Positions 25,724-33,157 of a stretch of 64,000 nt of DNA are shown in pieces. The notes under the pieces were generated by a model, which made no database searches, was not told where the DNA came from, and saw nothing but the letters and a program-made list of their open reading frames with translations. The stretch is from Butyricimonas sp. Marseille-P3923 (GTDB lineage Bacteria > Bacteroidota > Bacteroidia > Bacteroidales > Marinifilaceae), in contig NZ_FXXL01000006.1 of NCBI RefSeq assembly GCF_900184685.1, positions 1,178,001-1,242,000 of the forward strand, read 5' to 3'. The number at the start of each line of letters is the position of its first letter. Within the stretch, counting starts at the first letter, position 1. Position numbers and translations under genes: made by a program.

Positions 25724-26626
25724 TTATTTCCCCATGTCCGTGTACAGCCCTTCCCCGTCGAATTTTTGTAGGGCATTGTTCACGAGTTCCGTGTCTTCCT
25801 TGTAAGTGACACCAAACCATTTTGCACTGGTGTTCAGTACTTTCACTTTCACGGTCTTCTGCTTGATCAGTTCGTCTACCACGAACGGGATGTATATCTC
25901 CGATTTCGGGTTATTGCTGTTGGCATGATAAAAGTCGACAAACTGTTTTTCGATTTCCCCGAAAAGCATAGGCGTGAATCCCCAGAAATTCATGGATACC
26001 ACATCGTCCTCGTGGAGGATAACACCGGAGTCCATGTCTTTGATAACCGTACCTTCACGTCCGATTTTGGTGCGTTCCGTGATGCTGGTCAGGAAGTTGT
26101 CTTTGTCCGCGGTACATACTCCCCGCGATACGGTACCGTTTTCCGACAGCGTGGCTGCTAACCGGTAACCGGCAAGGCTGAAACAGTTTTCGTCCGGATT
26201 ATTTGCGATGAAATCATGCATCTTCACGAAAGCATCCCGACCATAGAAGTCATCGGCATTGATAGCGATAAAAGGTTCGTTGATACTGTCTTTTGCCGAC
26301 CAGATAGCGTGTGCCGTACCCCACGGTTTCTCCCGTTCGATAGGGGGCATATTCCCGGGCAGTCGATCCATTTCCTGAAAACAATACACGGTTTCCACCA
26401 GACTTTCGGCGTATTTCCCCACGGCTTCTTTAAATTCTTCTTCAAAGCTGCGGCGGATGATGAAAACGATCTTGTCAAATCCGGCATGCACGGCGTCATA
26501 AATGGAGTAGTGCAATAATGTTTTTTTGTGCGGTCCCAATAACGCGAGTTGTTTCAGACTACCGAACCGGGAACCCATACCGGCTGCCATAATGAGCAGG
26601 GTGGTTTTGTTTTTCTTTGTTTCCAT
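25724..26626 (-). CDS. Sugar-1-phosphate nucleotidyltransferase
   Basis: The 300 residues begin with the nucleotidyltransferase loop LLIMAAGMGSRFGSLKQL. PWGTAHAIWSAKDSI and the metal-binding AINADDFYGRDAF follow, then EIYIPFVVDELI and KWFGVTYKEDTELV near the end. It belongs to the sugar NTP-transferase superfamily and probably activates the product of the neighbouring kinase, giving a hexosamine salvage pair. Transcribed before the kinase gene. Confidence 0.85.
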   Translation of the reverse strand: METKKNKTTLLIMAAGMGSRFGSLKQLALLGPHKKTLLHYSIYDAVHAGFDKIVFIIRRSFEEEFKEAVGKYAESLVETVYCFQEMDRLPGNMPPIEREKPWGTAHAIWSAKDSINEPFIAINADDFYGRDAFVKMHDFIANNPDENCFSLAGYRLAATLSENGTVSRGVCTADKDNFLTSITERTKIGREGTVIKDMDSGVILHEDDVVSMNFWGFTPMLFGEIEKQFVDFYHANSNNPKSEIYIPFVVDELIKQKTVKVKVLNTSAKWFGVTYKEDTELVNNALQKFDGEGLYTDMGK

Positions 26627-26713
26627 AAATATATTTGATTTCTTATGAATAATCTCTTGTTAGGGCAAAACTAATAAAAAGTCGGGAAAGAAGCTAGCAA
26701 GATGTATTTGTTT

Positions 26714-28036
26714 TTATACTTCCTCCGTGATGTCCGGTTCCGGAAGTTGAGTCGGGGCATCTTGGGTGGGCAATGCTTCCACCGAACGCAGGTGGCGTTG
26801 TATGGCACGGGTGCGTTTTCCCATGACTTCTTCAAGTTGGTTGTTTGCCGTCTGGAGATTCTTTTGAGCTTTTTCGAGCATCCCGCCGAATTTGTCAAAC
26901 TCGGTTTTCACGGCGCTCAAGATACGCCATACTTCGCTGCTTCGTTTTTGGATGGCTAAGCTACGGAATCCCATTTGCAGACTGTTGAGGATAGCGGCAA
27001 GCGTGGTTGGTCCCGTCACGATGACATGATACTCCTGTTGTAACTGCTCCAACAGCGAGGAACGGCGGATCACTTCCCCGTAAATGCTCTCGAAAGGAAG
27101 AAACATGATACCGAAATCGGTCGTGTGGGGCGGGTCGAGGTATTTCTCCCGGATGTCTTTTGCCATACCCCGGATGGTCTGCTCTATATTGCGGGAGGCG
27201 GTTTCTACACGTTTCGGGTCACCGCTCTCGTGAGCTTCTAATAGTTGTTCGTAGATATCTTTCGGGAATTTAGCATCCACGGGGAGATAGACGGAGTCTT
27301 CGCCGTTGTCTTTTCCCGGTAGTTTTATGGCGAATTCCACCAGTTTGTCCGAGCCTCTCTTCGTTTTGACATTCGTGTCGTATTGTTCCGGTGCAAGGAT
27401 TTGTTCAAGAAGCATGGAGAGCTGTACTTCTCCTATTGTTCCGCGTATTTTCACGTTGCTGAGTACTCGTTTTAGTCCTCCCACGTCTTGGGCGAGAGTC
27501 TGCATTTCTCCTAATCCTTTCTGCACGCTTTCGAGTTGTTTGCTCACGAGTTCGAATGATTGACCGATGCGCTCGTGAAGTGTTTTTTGTAGTTTTTCGT
27601 CCACAGTGGCACGCATCTCTTCCAGCCGTTTTTCCGTGTTTTGCAGAAGCTCCTGTTGGCGGGTACTCAGCTCGCCCAGTTTCTCCCGTTGCAGGCGGTT
27701 CGAGGCGTTCATGCTTTCGGTGAAACTTTTCTGGAACGCTTCTATGGCGGCATTTGTTTGTGTGGTGATATTTTTTAGCGCTTCCCGGTGCTCCGTGCGA
27801 AAATTGTTGAGTGATGCGGCAAGTTCTTCTCTATCCTGTCGGGAGCGGTTCTCGTCCGCTTCTCGGTTATAGCGGAATTCCTCCCGGAATGCTTTTTCCA
27901 CGCGGGCTATACTCTGTTCCAGTTGAATAAAAGATTCCCGGGCATCCGTGCTCTTTCGGGTGCGGAGCAAGATTACGAGCAGTATGATATTGAGGAGTAA
28001 AAGTGCTCCCCCGGTGATATACATGAATAATTCCAT
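26714..28036 (-). CDS. rmuC: DNA recombination protein RmuC
   Basis: The 440 residues have an N-terminal membrane helix (YITGGALLLLNIILLVILL), a long coiled coil to about residue 200, and the RmuC nuclease-like domain (GTIGEVQLSMLLEQILAPEQYDTNV, VYLPVDAKFPKDIYEQLLEA, YLDPPHTTDFGIMFLPFESIYGEVI, YHVIVTGPTTLAAILNSLQMGFR). RmuC limits recombination between inverted repeats in E. coli, which is of note in this repeat-rich window. Single gene between the nucleotidyltransferase and lipocalin genes. Confidence 0.93.
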   Translation of the reverse strand: MELFMYITGGALLLLNIILLVILLRTRKSTDARESFIQLEQSIARVEKAFREEFRYNREADENRSRQDREELAASLNNFRTEHREALKNITTQTNAAIEAFQKSFTESMNASNRLQREKLGELSTRQQELLQNTEKRLEEMRATVDEKLQKTLHERIGQSFELVSKQLESVQKGLGEMQTLAQDVGGLKRVLSNVKIRGTIGEVQLSMLLEQILAPEQYDTNVKTKRGSDKLVEFAIKLPGKDNGEDSVYLPVDAKFPKDIYEQLLEAHESGDPKRVETASRNIEQTIRGMAKDIREKYLDPPHTTDFGIMFLPFESIYGEVIRRSSLLEQLQQEYHVIVTGPTTLAAILNSLQMGFRSLAIQKRSSEVWRILSAVKTEFDKFGGMLEKAQKNLQTANNQLEEVMGKRTRAIQRHLRSVEALPTQDAPTQLPEPDITEEV

Positions 28037-28076
28037 ATTTCTGAGCCTTTAACGGTTCAAAAATATGGAAAATTAC

Positions 28077-28640
28077 TCAGAGTTTGGTGAACTCCTGTCG
28101 GATTTGTTCCCGCTCGTGTGGAACGAAAATCAGCGCGGTCGTGTCATACCCTCGTTTCTGTGCCCTGTGTATAAGGTCTTGTAATTTTGGGGAAGGCAGT
28201 TTCGGCGTACGGCTCACGATCCAGAGGTGGTCGCATTGTGAACTGCCGATGAGGGCTGCACTGTAATCCTTTTCAACCTCCAGAATGTGGTAGTCCGTGT
28301 TGAAAATCAGAAAAAACGTGACTCTCAGCACCCCGGGGCGAGTGGTGTCCGGGATATGTACTCTCCCGACAATCTCTTTTTTCTCTCCCGATAGACTGTC
28401 CCGATAGCCGCATCCGATGACTTCTATGTCGCCGTCGGGTTTGACAACATAGTTGGTTGTTACTCCGACCAGTCCCCGCTCGAAAGGATGGTCAAAACGT
28501 GCAATTTCATACCATAGGCCGACATACTTTTTCAAGTCGAGTGAATCGAGCGCCCGGTTGTTAATCGTTCCGTCGGATTGCGCTGTTGCTGACATGATAT
28601 TGCATCCGACAAGCAATATCGCTACTAATAATGTTTTCAT
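28077..28640 (-). CDS. blc: Bacterial lipocalin (Blc-like)
   Basis: The 187 residues have an N-terminal signal segment (KTLLVAILLVGCNIMSATAQS). The lipocalin signature follows (LDLKKYVGLWYEIARFDHPFERG), with GVTTNYVVKPDGDIEVIGCGYRD and DYHILEVEKDYSAALIGSSQCDHLWIVSRTP. The VGC could be a lipobox with Cys13, but a signal peptidase I site after ATAQ is as likely. Blc-type lipocalins bind lipids such as lysophospholipids in the envelope. Confidence 0.9.
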   Translation of the reverse strand: MKTLLVAILLVGCNIMSATAQSDGTINNRALDSLDLKKYVGLWYEIARFDHPFERGLVGVTTNYVVKPDGDIEVIGCGYRDSLSGEKKEIVGRVHIPDTTRPGVLRVTFFLIFNTDYHILEVEKDYSAALIGSSQCDHLWIVSRTPKLPSPKLQDLIHRAQKRGYDTTALIFVPHEREQIRQEFTKL

Positions 28641-28702
28641 AGTACGAGTTGACAGTAAGGTGTTTAGTTACTCGTGATACGTGAAGCCGGGAGGTGAGGT
28701 TA

Positions 28703-28885
28703 GTTTATAAGGTTTATAAAGTTCATAAAGTTTATAAAGTTTATAAAGTATTCTTTAGCGAGTTCGTAAGGGGGTAAAGCCCATAGAGTCACGGGTGTTA
28801 ATTGTCCGTTAGTGCTGTTATAAATAAAGTGCCCGCTAGGGTTTATTACTTTATGAACTTTATAAACCTTATAAACTTTATGAAC
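28703..28885. repeat. Inverted TTTATAAAG nonamer arrays between lipocalin and rlmN
   Basis: Direct nonamers TTTATAAGG/TTTATAAAG/TTCATAAAG at 28703-28750 are mirrored as CTTTATGAA/CTTTATAAA units at 28849-28885, with about 98 bp between them. The transcript could fold into a long hairpin. It is related in unit sequence to the composite elements at 24412 and 31546. Confidence 0.7.
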
Positions 28886-29920
28886 TCATTTATTCTTGTT
28901 CGCCAATTGCCCGCAAGCCGCATCTATATCTTTACCTTTGCTGCGGCGGACGTTGACCACGATGTTTTTGCTTTCGAGGAAGCGGACGAATTGGTCCCTG
29001 TTTGCGTCGGGACTGTGGCGGTAGGGGGCGTTGTCGACTTCGTTATATTCGATGATATTTATTTTCACAGGGAATTGACGACAGAATATAGCCAGTGCTT
29101 TGGCATCTTCAAGACTGTCATTTACGCCTTTCAGTAATAGATACTCGAAAGTGGGGCGAGTTCCGGTTTTGTCGACAAAGTATTTTATTGCTTCTGCCAA
29201 TTTCGGGAGCGGATATGCTTTGTTAATCAGCATGATTTTATCCCGTGTGGCATTTATCGCGGAGTGTAGAGAAATGGCGAGATTGAAACGTACGTTGTCA
29301 TCGGCAAGGCGCCGGATACCTTCCACTATTCCTGAGGTGGATAGCGTGAGGCGTGAGGGCGACATGCCCAATCCGTCGTTTCCCGTGATACGGTCTATCG
29401 CTTGCAGCACGTTGTCGTAGTTCAATAACGGTTCTCCCATTCCCATGAATACAATATTGGAAAGCGGTGTGCCTCTTTCTTCCGCCAGGCGTTTGACGGC
29501 AACTACTTGGTCGTATATCTCTTCCGGCAGCAGGTTGCGGGTGAATCCCAATCCTCCTGTGGCACAAAAACTACATTTCAGTTTACATCCCACCTGTGAG
29601 GACACGCAAGCTGTCGCTTTATCCCGGCTGGGGATAAGAACAGCCTCGATCAGATTACCGTCGGGCAACGTGAATCCTAACTTTGTAGTACCGTCGCTGC
29701 TTTCTTGCCGATGAGTAAGTGTACCGGTCTGTAAAGTGAATAGTGAGGCAAGACATTCCCGGGTTTCTTTCGACAGGTTCCTCATATCATCAAAGTTCGT
29801 AACTCCCTTTTGCCAAAGCCATTGCCATATTTGCTTTGCCCTAAATGCCTTCTCCCCGTGTTGCACGAGGATTTCTGCCAACTCCTTTTGCGTGTATGCC
29901 CGTATATTTGTTTTTTCCAT
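28886..29920 (-). CDS. rlmN: Dual-specificity RNA methyltransferase RlmN
   Basis: A 344-residue radical-SAM enzyme with an N-terminal helical domain (KAFRAKQIWQWLWQKGVTNFDDM). The cluster motif CxxxCxxC lies in SSQVGCKLKCSFCATG, followed by NIVFMGMGEPLLNYDNV, LTLSTSGIVEGIRRL, LAISLHSA and, near the C-terminus, NVRRSKGKDIDAACGQLANK with the methyl-carrying Cys. RlmN methylates A2503 of 23S rRNA and A37 of some tRNAs. Confidence 0.95.
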   Translation of the reverse strand: MEKTNIRAYTQKELAEILVQHGEKAFRAKQIWQWLWQKGVTNFDDMRNLSKETRECLASLFTLQTGTLTHRQESSDGTTKLGFTLPDGNLIEAVLIPSRDKATACVSSQVGCKLKCSFCATGGLGFTRNLLPEEIYDQVVAVKRLAEERGTPLSNIVFMGMGEPLLNYDNVLQAIDRITGNDGLGMSPSRLTLSTSGIVEGIRRLADDNVRFNLAISLHSAINATRDKIMLINKAYPLPKLAEAIKYFVDKTGTRPTFEYLLLKGVNDSLEDAKALAIFCRQFPVKINIIEYNEVDNAPYRHSPDANRDQFVRFLESKNIVVNVRRSKGKDIDAACGQLANKNK

Positions 29921-29957
29921 GTGTTGTCGTTTTCCACCGCAAAGATAAGGAGAAAAC

Positions 29958-30491
29958 TTAAAACTCTATCCAAATATCATTCTCTGAAAAATATTCCCTC
30001 AATTTATGAATTGCCCGGCTTTTCAATACCTTGACTGTATTCACGGCAATGCCCAATTCTTCCGCGATCTCTTTCGTGCTGTTTCCGGCAAGGGAGAGGT
30101 CCACGATTCGTTTGCATTGTGGGGGAAGGGCATTGATTGCTTCAAGTAACAGTAGATTCGTTTCTTGCTCGATAATCGTGTCCCACACGGAATCTTCCTG
30201 TTCATTAATAAACGTTACCTGCTCGTAACGGTTCTTTTCACGGGCGAGTCCCCGGAGATAATTCAGGGATTCGTTGCGCACCATGATAAACAGGTAATTT
30301 TCGATGGATCCCAGATTATCGTGTTGTTTCTTATTCTCCCAAAATTTGATGATCACCTCTTGAGCTATATCCTGTGCGGCATCCGAATCTCCGGTTATTT
30401 TGAATGCGATGGCGCATAAAGATGCGAAGTATTCTCGGATAAAATCTCCCAGATCAAAATGATTGCCCGTGTCCTCTTTATCAGTGCGCAT
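29958..30491 (-). CDS. ECF RNA polymerase sigma factor (FecI-like)
   Basis: The 177 residues have sigma2 (FIREYFASLCAIAFKITGDSDAAQDIAQEVIIKFWENK, with the typical AxDxAQExF-like core) and sigma4 (INALPPQCKRIVDLSLAGNSTKEIAEELGIAVNTVKVLKSRAIHKLREYF). These belong to the Bacteroidetes ECF group that works with FecR anti-sigmas and SusC proteins. The nearest FecR-SusC-SusD operon begins at 31837 on the opposite strand, beyond an Rpn-family nuclease gene. Pairing with it is therefore likely but not certain. Confidence 0.88.
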   Translation of the reverse strand: MRTDKEDTGNHFDLGDFIREYFASLCAIAFKITGDSDAAQDIAQEVIIKFWENKKQHDNLGSIENYLFIMVRNESLNYLRGLAREKNRYEQVTFINEQEDSVWDTIIEQETNLLLLEAINALPPQCKRIVDLSLAGNSTKEIAEELGIAVNTVKVLKSRAIHKLREYFSENDIWIEF

Positions 30492-30581
30492 GTATGGATT
30501 TTTTCACTTATTCGACAATGTTGGATGAATAAGTCGGTGGCAAATATAATCATTTCCCTATGATTTTTTCAGGAAAAAGTA

Positions 30582-30589
30582 TATCTTTG
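30582..30589 (+). promoter_or_regulatory. Candidate -7 box (TATCTTTG) of the Rpn nuclease gene
   Basis: An exact TAnnTTTG match 23 bp before the start codon; no good -33 TTG was found. An 8-bp inverted repeat (ACTTATTC/GAATAAGT, 30506-30534) lies upstream, next to the divergent sigma gene start. Confidence 0.45.
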
Positions 30590-30612
30590 TGAAAATAGAA
30601 TAGGTTAACGCT

Positions 30613-31521
30613 ATGAATTACAAGGATAAGTATATTCGTTTTGATTGGGCTATCAAGCGATTGTTGCGGAATAAAGCTAATTTTGGAGTACTGGAAGGTT
30701 TACTTACAGTACTACTCGGGAAAAATATTCATATCTTGGATATTTTAGAAAGTGAAGGGAATCAACAAAACGAGAATGACAAATTCAATCGGGTGGATAT
30801 CAAAGCTCGTAATGACGAGGACGAGATTATCATAGTTGAAGTACAGATTACAAGGGAATTGTATTTTCTTGAACGAATTCTTTACGGGGTTGCGAAGGCG
30901 ATAACAGAGCATATTGAGTTGGGGCACATTTACTCGGAAGTTAAAAAAGTGTACTCGATTAGTATCCTCTATTTCGATATTGGTAAAGGGAACGATTATT
31001 TGTATCACGGGCAGAATTCTTTCGTGGGAGTTCATACGGGAGATTTTCTTCAGGTGACGACAAAAGAGAAAGATGCGTTGGTTCCAAGGCTTCCTGCCGA
31101 GATTTTTCCGGAATATTTCCTTATACGCGTGAATGAGTTTGACAAGGTAGCAGTAACCCCGCTTGAGGAGTGGATAGATTACCTTAAAAGTGGTCACATT
31201 CGTCCGGATACACAGGCTCCCGGGCTACAAGAAGCTCGCCAGAAGTTAATTTATTACAGTATGGATGCAACAGAGCGTGCAGCGTATGATCGTCATGTGG
31301 ATGCGATCATGATACAAAATGATGTGTTAAGTACCGCTAAGTTGGAAGGATTGACAGAGGGGCGCATGGAGGGGCGCATGGAGGGGCGTATGGAAGGTTT
31401 GGAAGAAGGGCGTATGGAAGAAAAACGGCAAATAGTCCAAAACATGAAATCATTAGGTTTGTCGTTAGATATTATAGCTCGGGCAACGGGTCTTTCTGTC
31501 GAAGATATCAATCAATTATAA
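30613..31521 (+). CDS. Rpn-family recombination-promoting nuclease (PD-(D/E)XK transposase-like)
   Basis: The 302 residues start YIRFDWAIKRLLRNKANFGVLEGLL, the typical Rpn/PD-(D/E)XK transposase N-terminus, then carry RVDIKARNDEDEIIIVEVQITRE with the D...ExQ nuclease core. The C-terminus holds five in-frame tetrapeptide repeats of the GRME(G/E) type (about residues 250-272), encoded by 12-bp tandem repeats that should be prone to slippage. Rpn proteins are endonucleases that promote RecA-independent recombination. It sits between an ECF sigma gene and a FecR-SusCD operon and is followed by composite repeat copy B. Confidence 0.88.
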   Translation: MNYKDKYIRFDWAIKRLLRNKANFGVLEGLLTVLLGKNIHILDILESEGNQQNENDKFNRVDIKARNDEDEIIIVEVQITRELYFLERILYGVAKAITEHIELGHIYSEVKKVYSISILYFDIGKGNDYLYHGQNSFVGVHTGDFLQVTTKEKDALVPRLPAEIFPEYFLIRVNEFDKVAVTPLEEWIDYLKSGHIRPDTQAPGLQEARQKLIYYSMDATERAAYDRHVDAIMIQNDVLSTAKLEGLTEGRMEGRMEGRMEGLEEGRMEEKRQIVQNMKSLGLSLDIIARATGLSVEDINQL

Positions 31522-31545
31522 AAAGGAATTTAATTTATTCAAGGG

Positions 31546-31749
31546 GAGGGCGTGGCAAAACACGTCCTCTCGTCCATAAAGTCTGAAAGTTCATAAGGTC
31601 GTAAGGTCAAACGTGCAAGGTGGTCTGTGTTTCATCATATTGAATATCATTACTTTATTGGATTGTAGACTTTATAGACCTTAGGAGCCGAAGGCTCGAC
31701 TTTATGAACTTTATAGACTAGAGGAGTGTTTTGGCACACCTCTTTTTTT
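31546..31749. repeat. Composite nonamer/hairpin element, copy B, with terminator
   Basis: It has the same order as copy A: hairpin GAGGGCGTG-CAAAA-CACGTCCTC, CATAAAGTC/TTCATAAGGTC nonamers, about 60 bp of unrelated DNA, the shared core TTAGGAGCCGAAGGCTCGAC, inverted nonamers, and a GAGGAGTGT...ACACCTC hairpin with a T7 run. It probably terminates the Rpn gene. The remaining 87 bp to the FecR start show no clear -7 box. Confidence 0.75.
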
Positions 31750-31836
31750 CGTGAGTGGACAGGGAGATAAAAAAAATTATCCTCTCGTGTAATACCAAGC
31801 GATAATCAGTGGTGTCTTTAGATAAAATGTAAAAGA

Positions 31837-33066
31837 ATGAAAGAATTTCAGAGTCATCAAATCGCACGGATCATCTTACGCGTAAGATACGGCATCGCAA
31901 CCGAAGAGGAGAAGCGGGTGTTTGAGGTCTGGATTAAAGGGGGCGAAGGACGACAGGCACTTTGTGATAAGATTGTTGCCGACGAGGGTTTGAAGGAACA
32001 TTTGAATTTGAAATCGGGATACGATCTACAAACGGACTACGGGAAATTGCAGTCCGATATTTTGCGCTCTTTGACGAGGCGAAACAGGCAAAAGCGGGTA
32101 AAACGTTATCTCTTGTGGTGCGGTAGTGCCGCGGCAGTCTTCATACTGGGGAGTATGCTCCTTTTCGAGTACGTGCTAGATACCCCGAAAAAGGTACAAC
32201 TCAAAAAAGTGGAAGTTGCCAAGGTGTTGCCTTCTGCGGCGACGGTACAAGATAAGGTAATTCTGGTTTTGGCGGACGGGGAAAAAGTGGGGATGACCAA
32301 GATACAACAGGATTCCACTCGGGTAGGGACAGCGTTGGTCATGGGACAGGAGGACAAGTTGGTTTACGATTCCGACCGGATGCAAGCAGATTCGGTGGTG
32401 CCCGATAAGTTGGAGATGAACAAGGTTATCACGACAACCGGGGGCTTCTACTCTTTGGTATTAAGCGACGGAACCCGGGTTTGGCTCAATTCCGAGAGTG
32501 AATTGGAATTTCCCGTTCTTTTCGGCAGGGGCGAAAGGGTGGTACGCTTGGAAGGCGAAGCGTTCTTCGAGGTAACCCCGGATGCCGTACGGCCTTTTAT
32601 CGTGCGAACCAACGATATTCGCACGAGAGTGTTGGGAACCTCTTTTAATATCAAGGCCTATAAAAACGAGGCTGATGTGATTACCACGCTTTTCACCGGA
32701 AAGGTAGACGTGGCGTCATTGGCGGATACCACTGGCAAGGTGGTGCTTTCACCCGGCAAGCAGGCGGACTGGAATCAACAAACCGGGAAATTGAGCGTGT
32801 CCGAGGCGAATCTGGATAACGTCATCGCTTGGAAAGAGGGTATGTTCGTGTTTAACAAGGAAAATATAGAGGTCGTGACCCGTCAGATTGAGCGTTGGTA
32901 TGGCGTGAAATTTATTTATGAAACCGGGGCAAAGAAGGATTACACGTTTAACGGTTACTTCAGCAAGGACGAGACGCTGAAGTCTATCTTGGAGGCGCTC
33001 ACCTTCACGGGGGGACCTGAATTTAAAATAGAGGGAAATGTCGTGTACGTAAGAAATAAATCATAA
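31837..33066 (+). CDS. FecR-family anti-sigma factor
   Basis: The 409 residues have a cytoplasmic N-terminal region of about 90 residues, one membrane helix (YLLWCGSAAAVFILGSMLLF, about 91-112), and a periplasmic FecR domain (VITTTGGFYSLVLSDGTRVWLNSESELEFPVLFGRGERVVRLEGEAFFEV). A C-terminal STN-like segment follows (NVIAWKEGMFVFNKENIEVVTRQIERWYGVKFIYE). FecR proteins hold an ECF sigma factor and release it when the cognate SusC/TonB receptor is occupied. It heads the 31.8-45.4 kb operon. Confidence 0.93.
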   Translation: MKEFQSHQIARIILRVRYGIATEEEKRVFEVWIKGGEGRQALCDKIVADEGLKEHLNLKSGYDLQTDYGKLQSDILRSLTRRNRQKRVKRYLLWCGSAAAVFILGSMLLFEYVLDTPKKVQLKKVEVAKVLPSAATVQDKVILVLADGEKVGMTKIQQDSTRVGTALVMGQEDKLVYDSDRMQADSVVPDKLEMNKVITTTGGFYSLVLSDGTRVWLNSESELEFPVLFGRGERVVRLEGEAFFEVTPDAVRPFIVRTNDIRTRVLGTSFNIKAYKNEADVITTLFTGKVDVASLADTTGKVVLSPGKQADWNQQTGKLSVSEANLDNVIAWKEGMFVFNKENIEVVTRQIERWYGVKFIYETGAKKDYTFNGYFSKDETLKSILEALTFTGGPEFKIEGNVVYVRNKS

Positions 33067-33078
33067 TAAAAAGCAAAA

Positions 33079-33129
33079 TGGAGCAACTTTGCGGGCGCTC
33101 CACTTTGACGACCTTGTTCAGCGACAAGG
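33079..33129 (+). promoter_or_regulatory. Two hairpins between fecR and susC
   Basis: TGGAGC (33079-33084) pairs with GCTCCA (33097-33102), and CCTTGT (33112-33117) pairs with ACAAGG (33124-33129). Neither has a T run. They may stabilise or separate the susC message from the low-abundance fecR message. Confidence 0.4.
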
Positions 33130-33157
33130 CTAATGTTAAATTTAATATCACAAATTT

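Noticed and set aside
28801-29137. 111-residue plus-strand open frame near rlmN
   Set aside because: It is translated from nonamer repeats and the antisense of rlmN.
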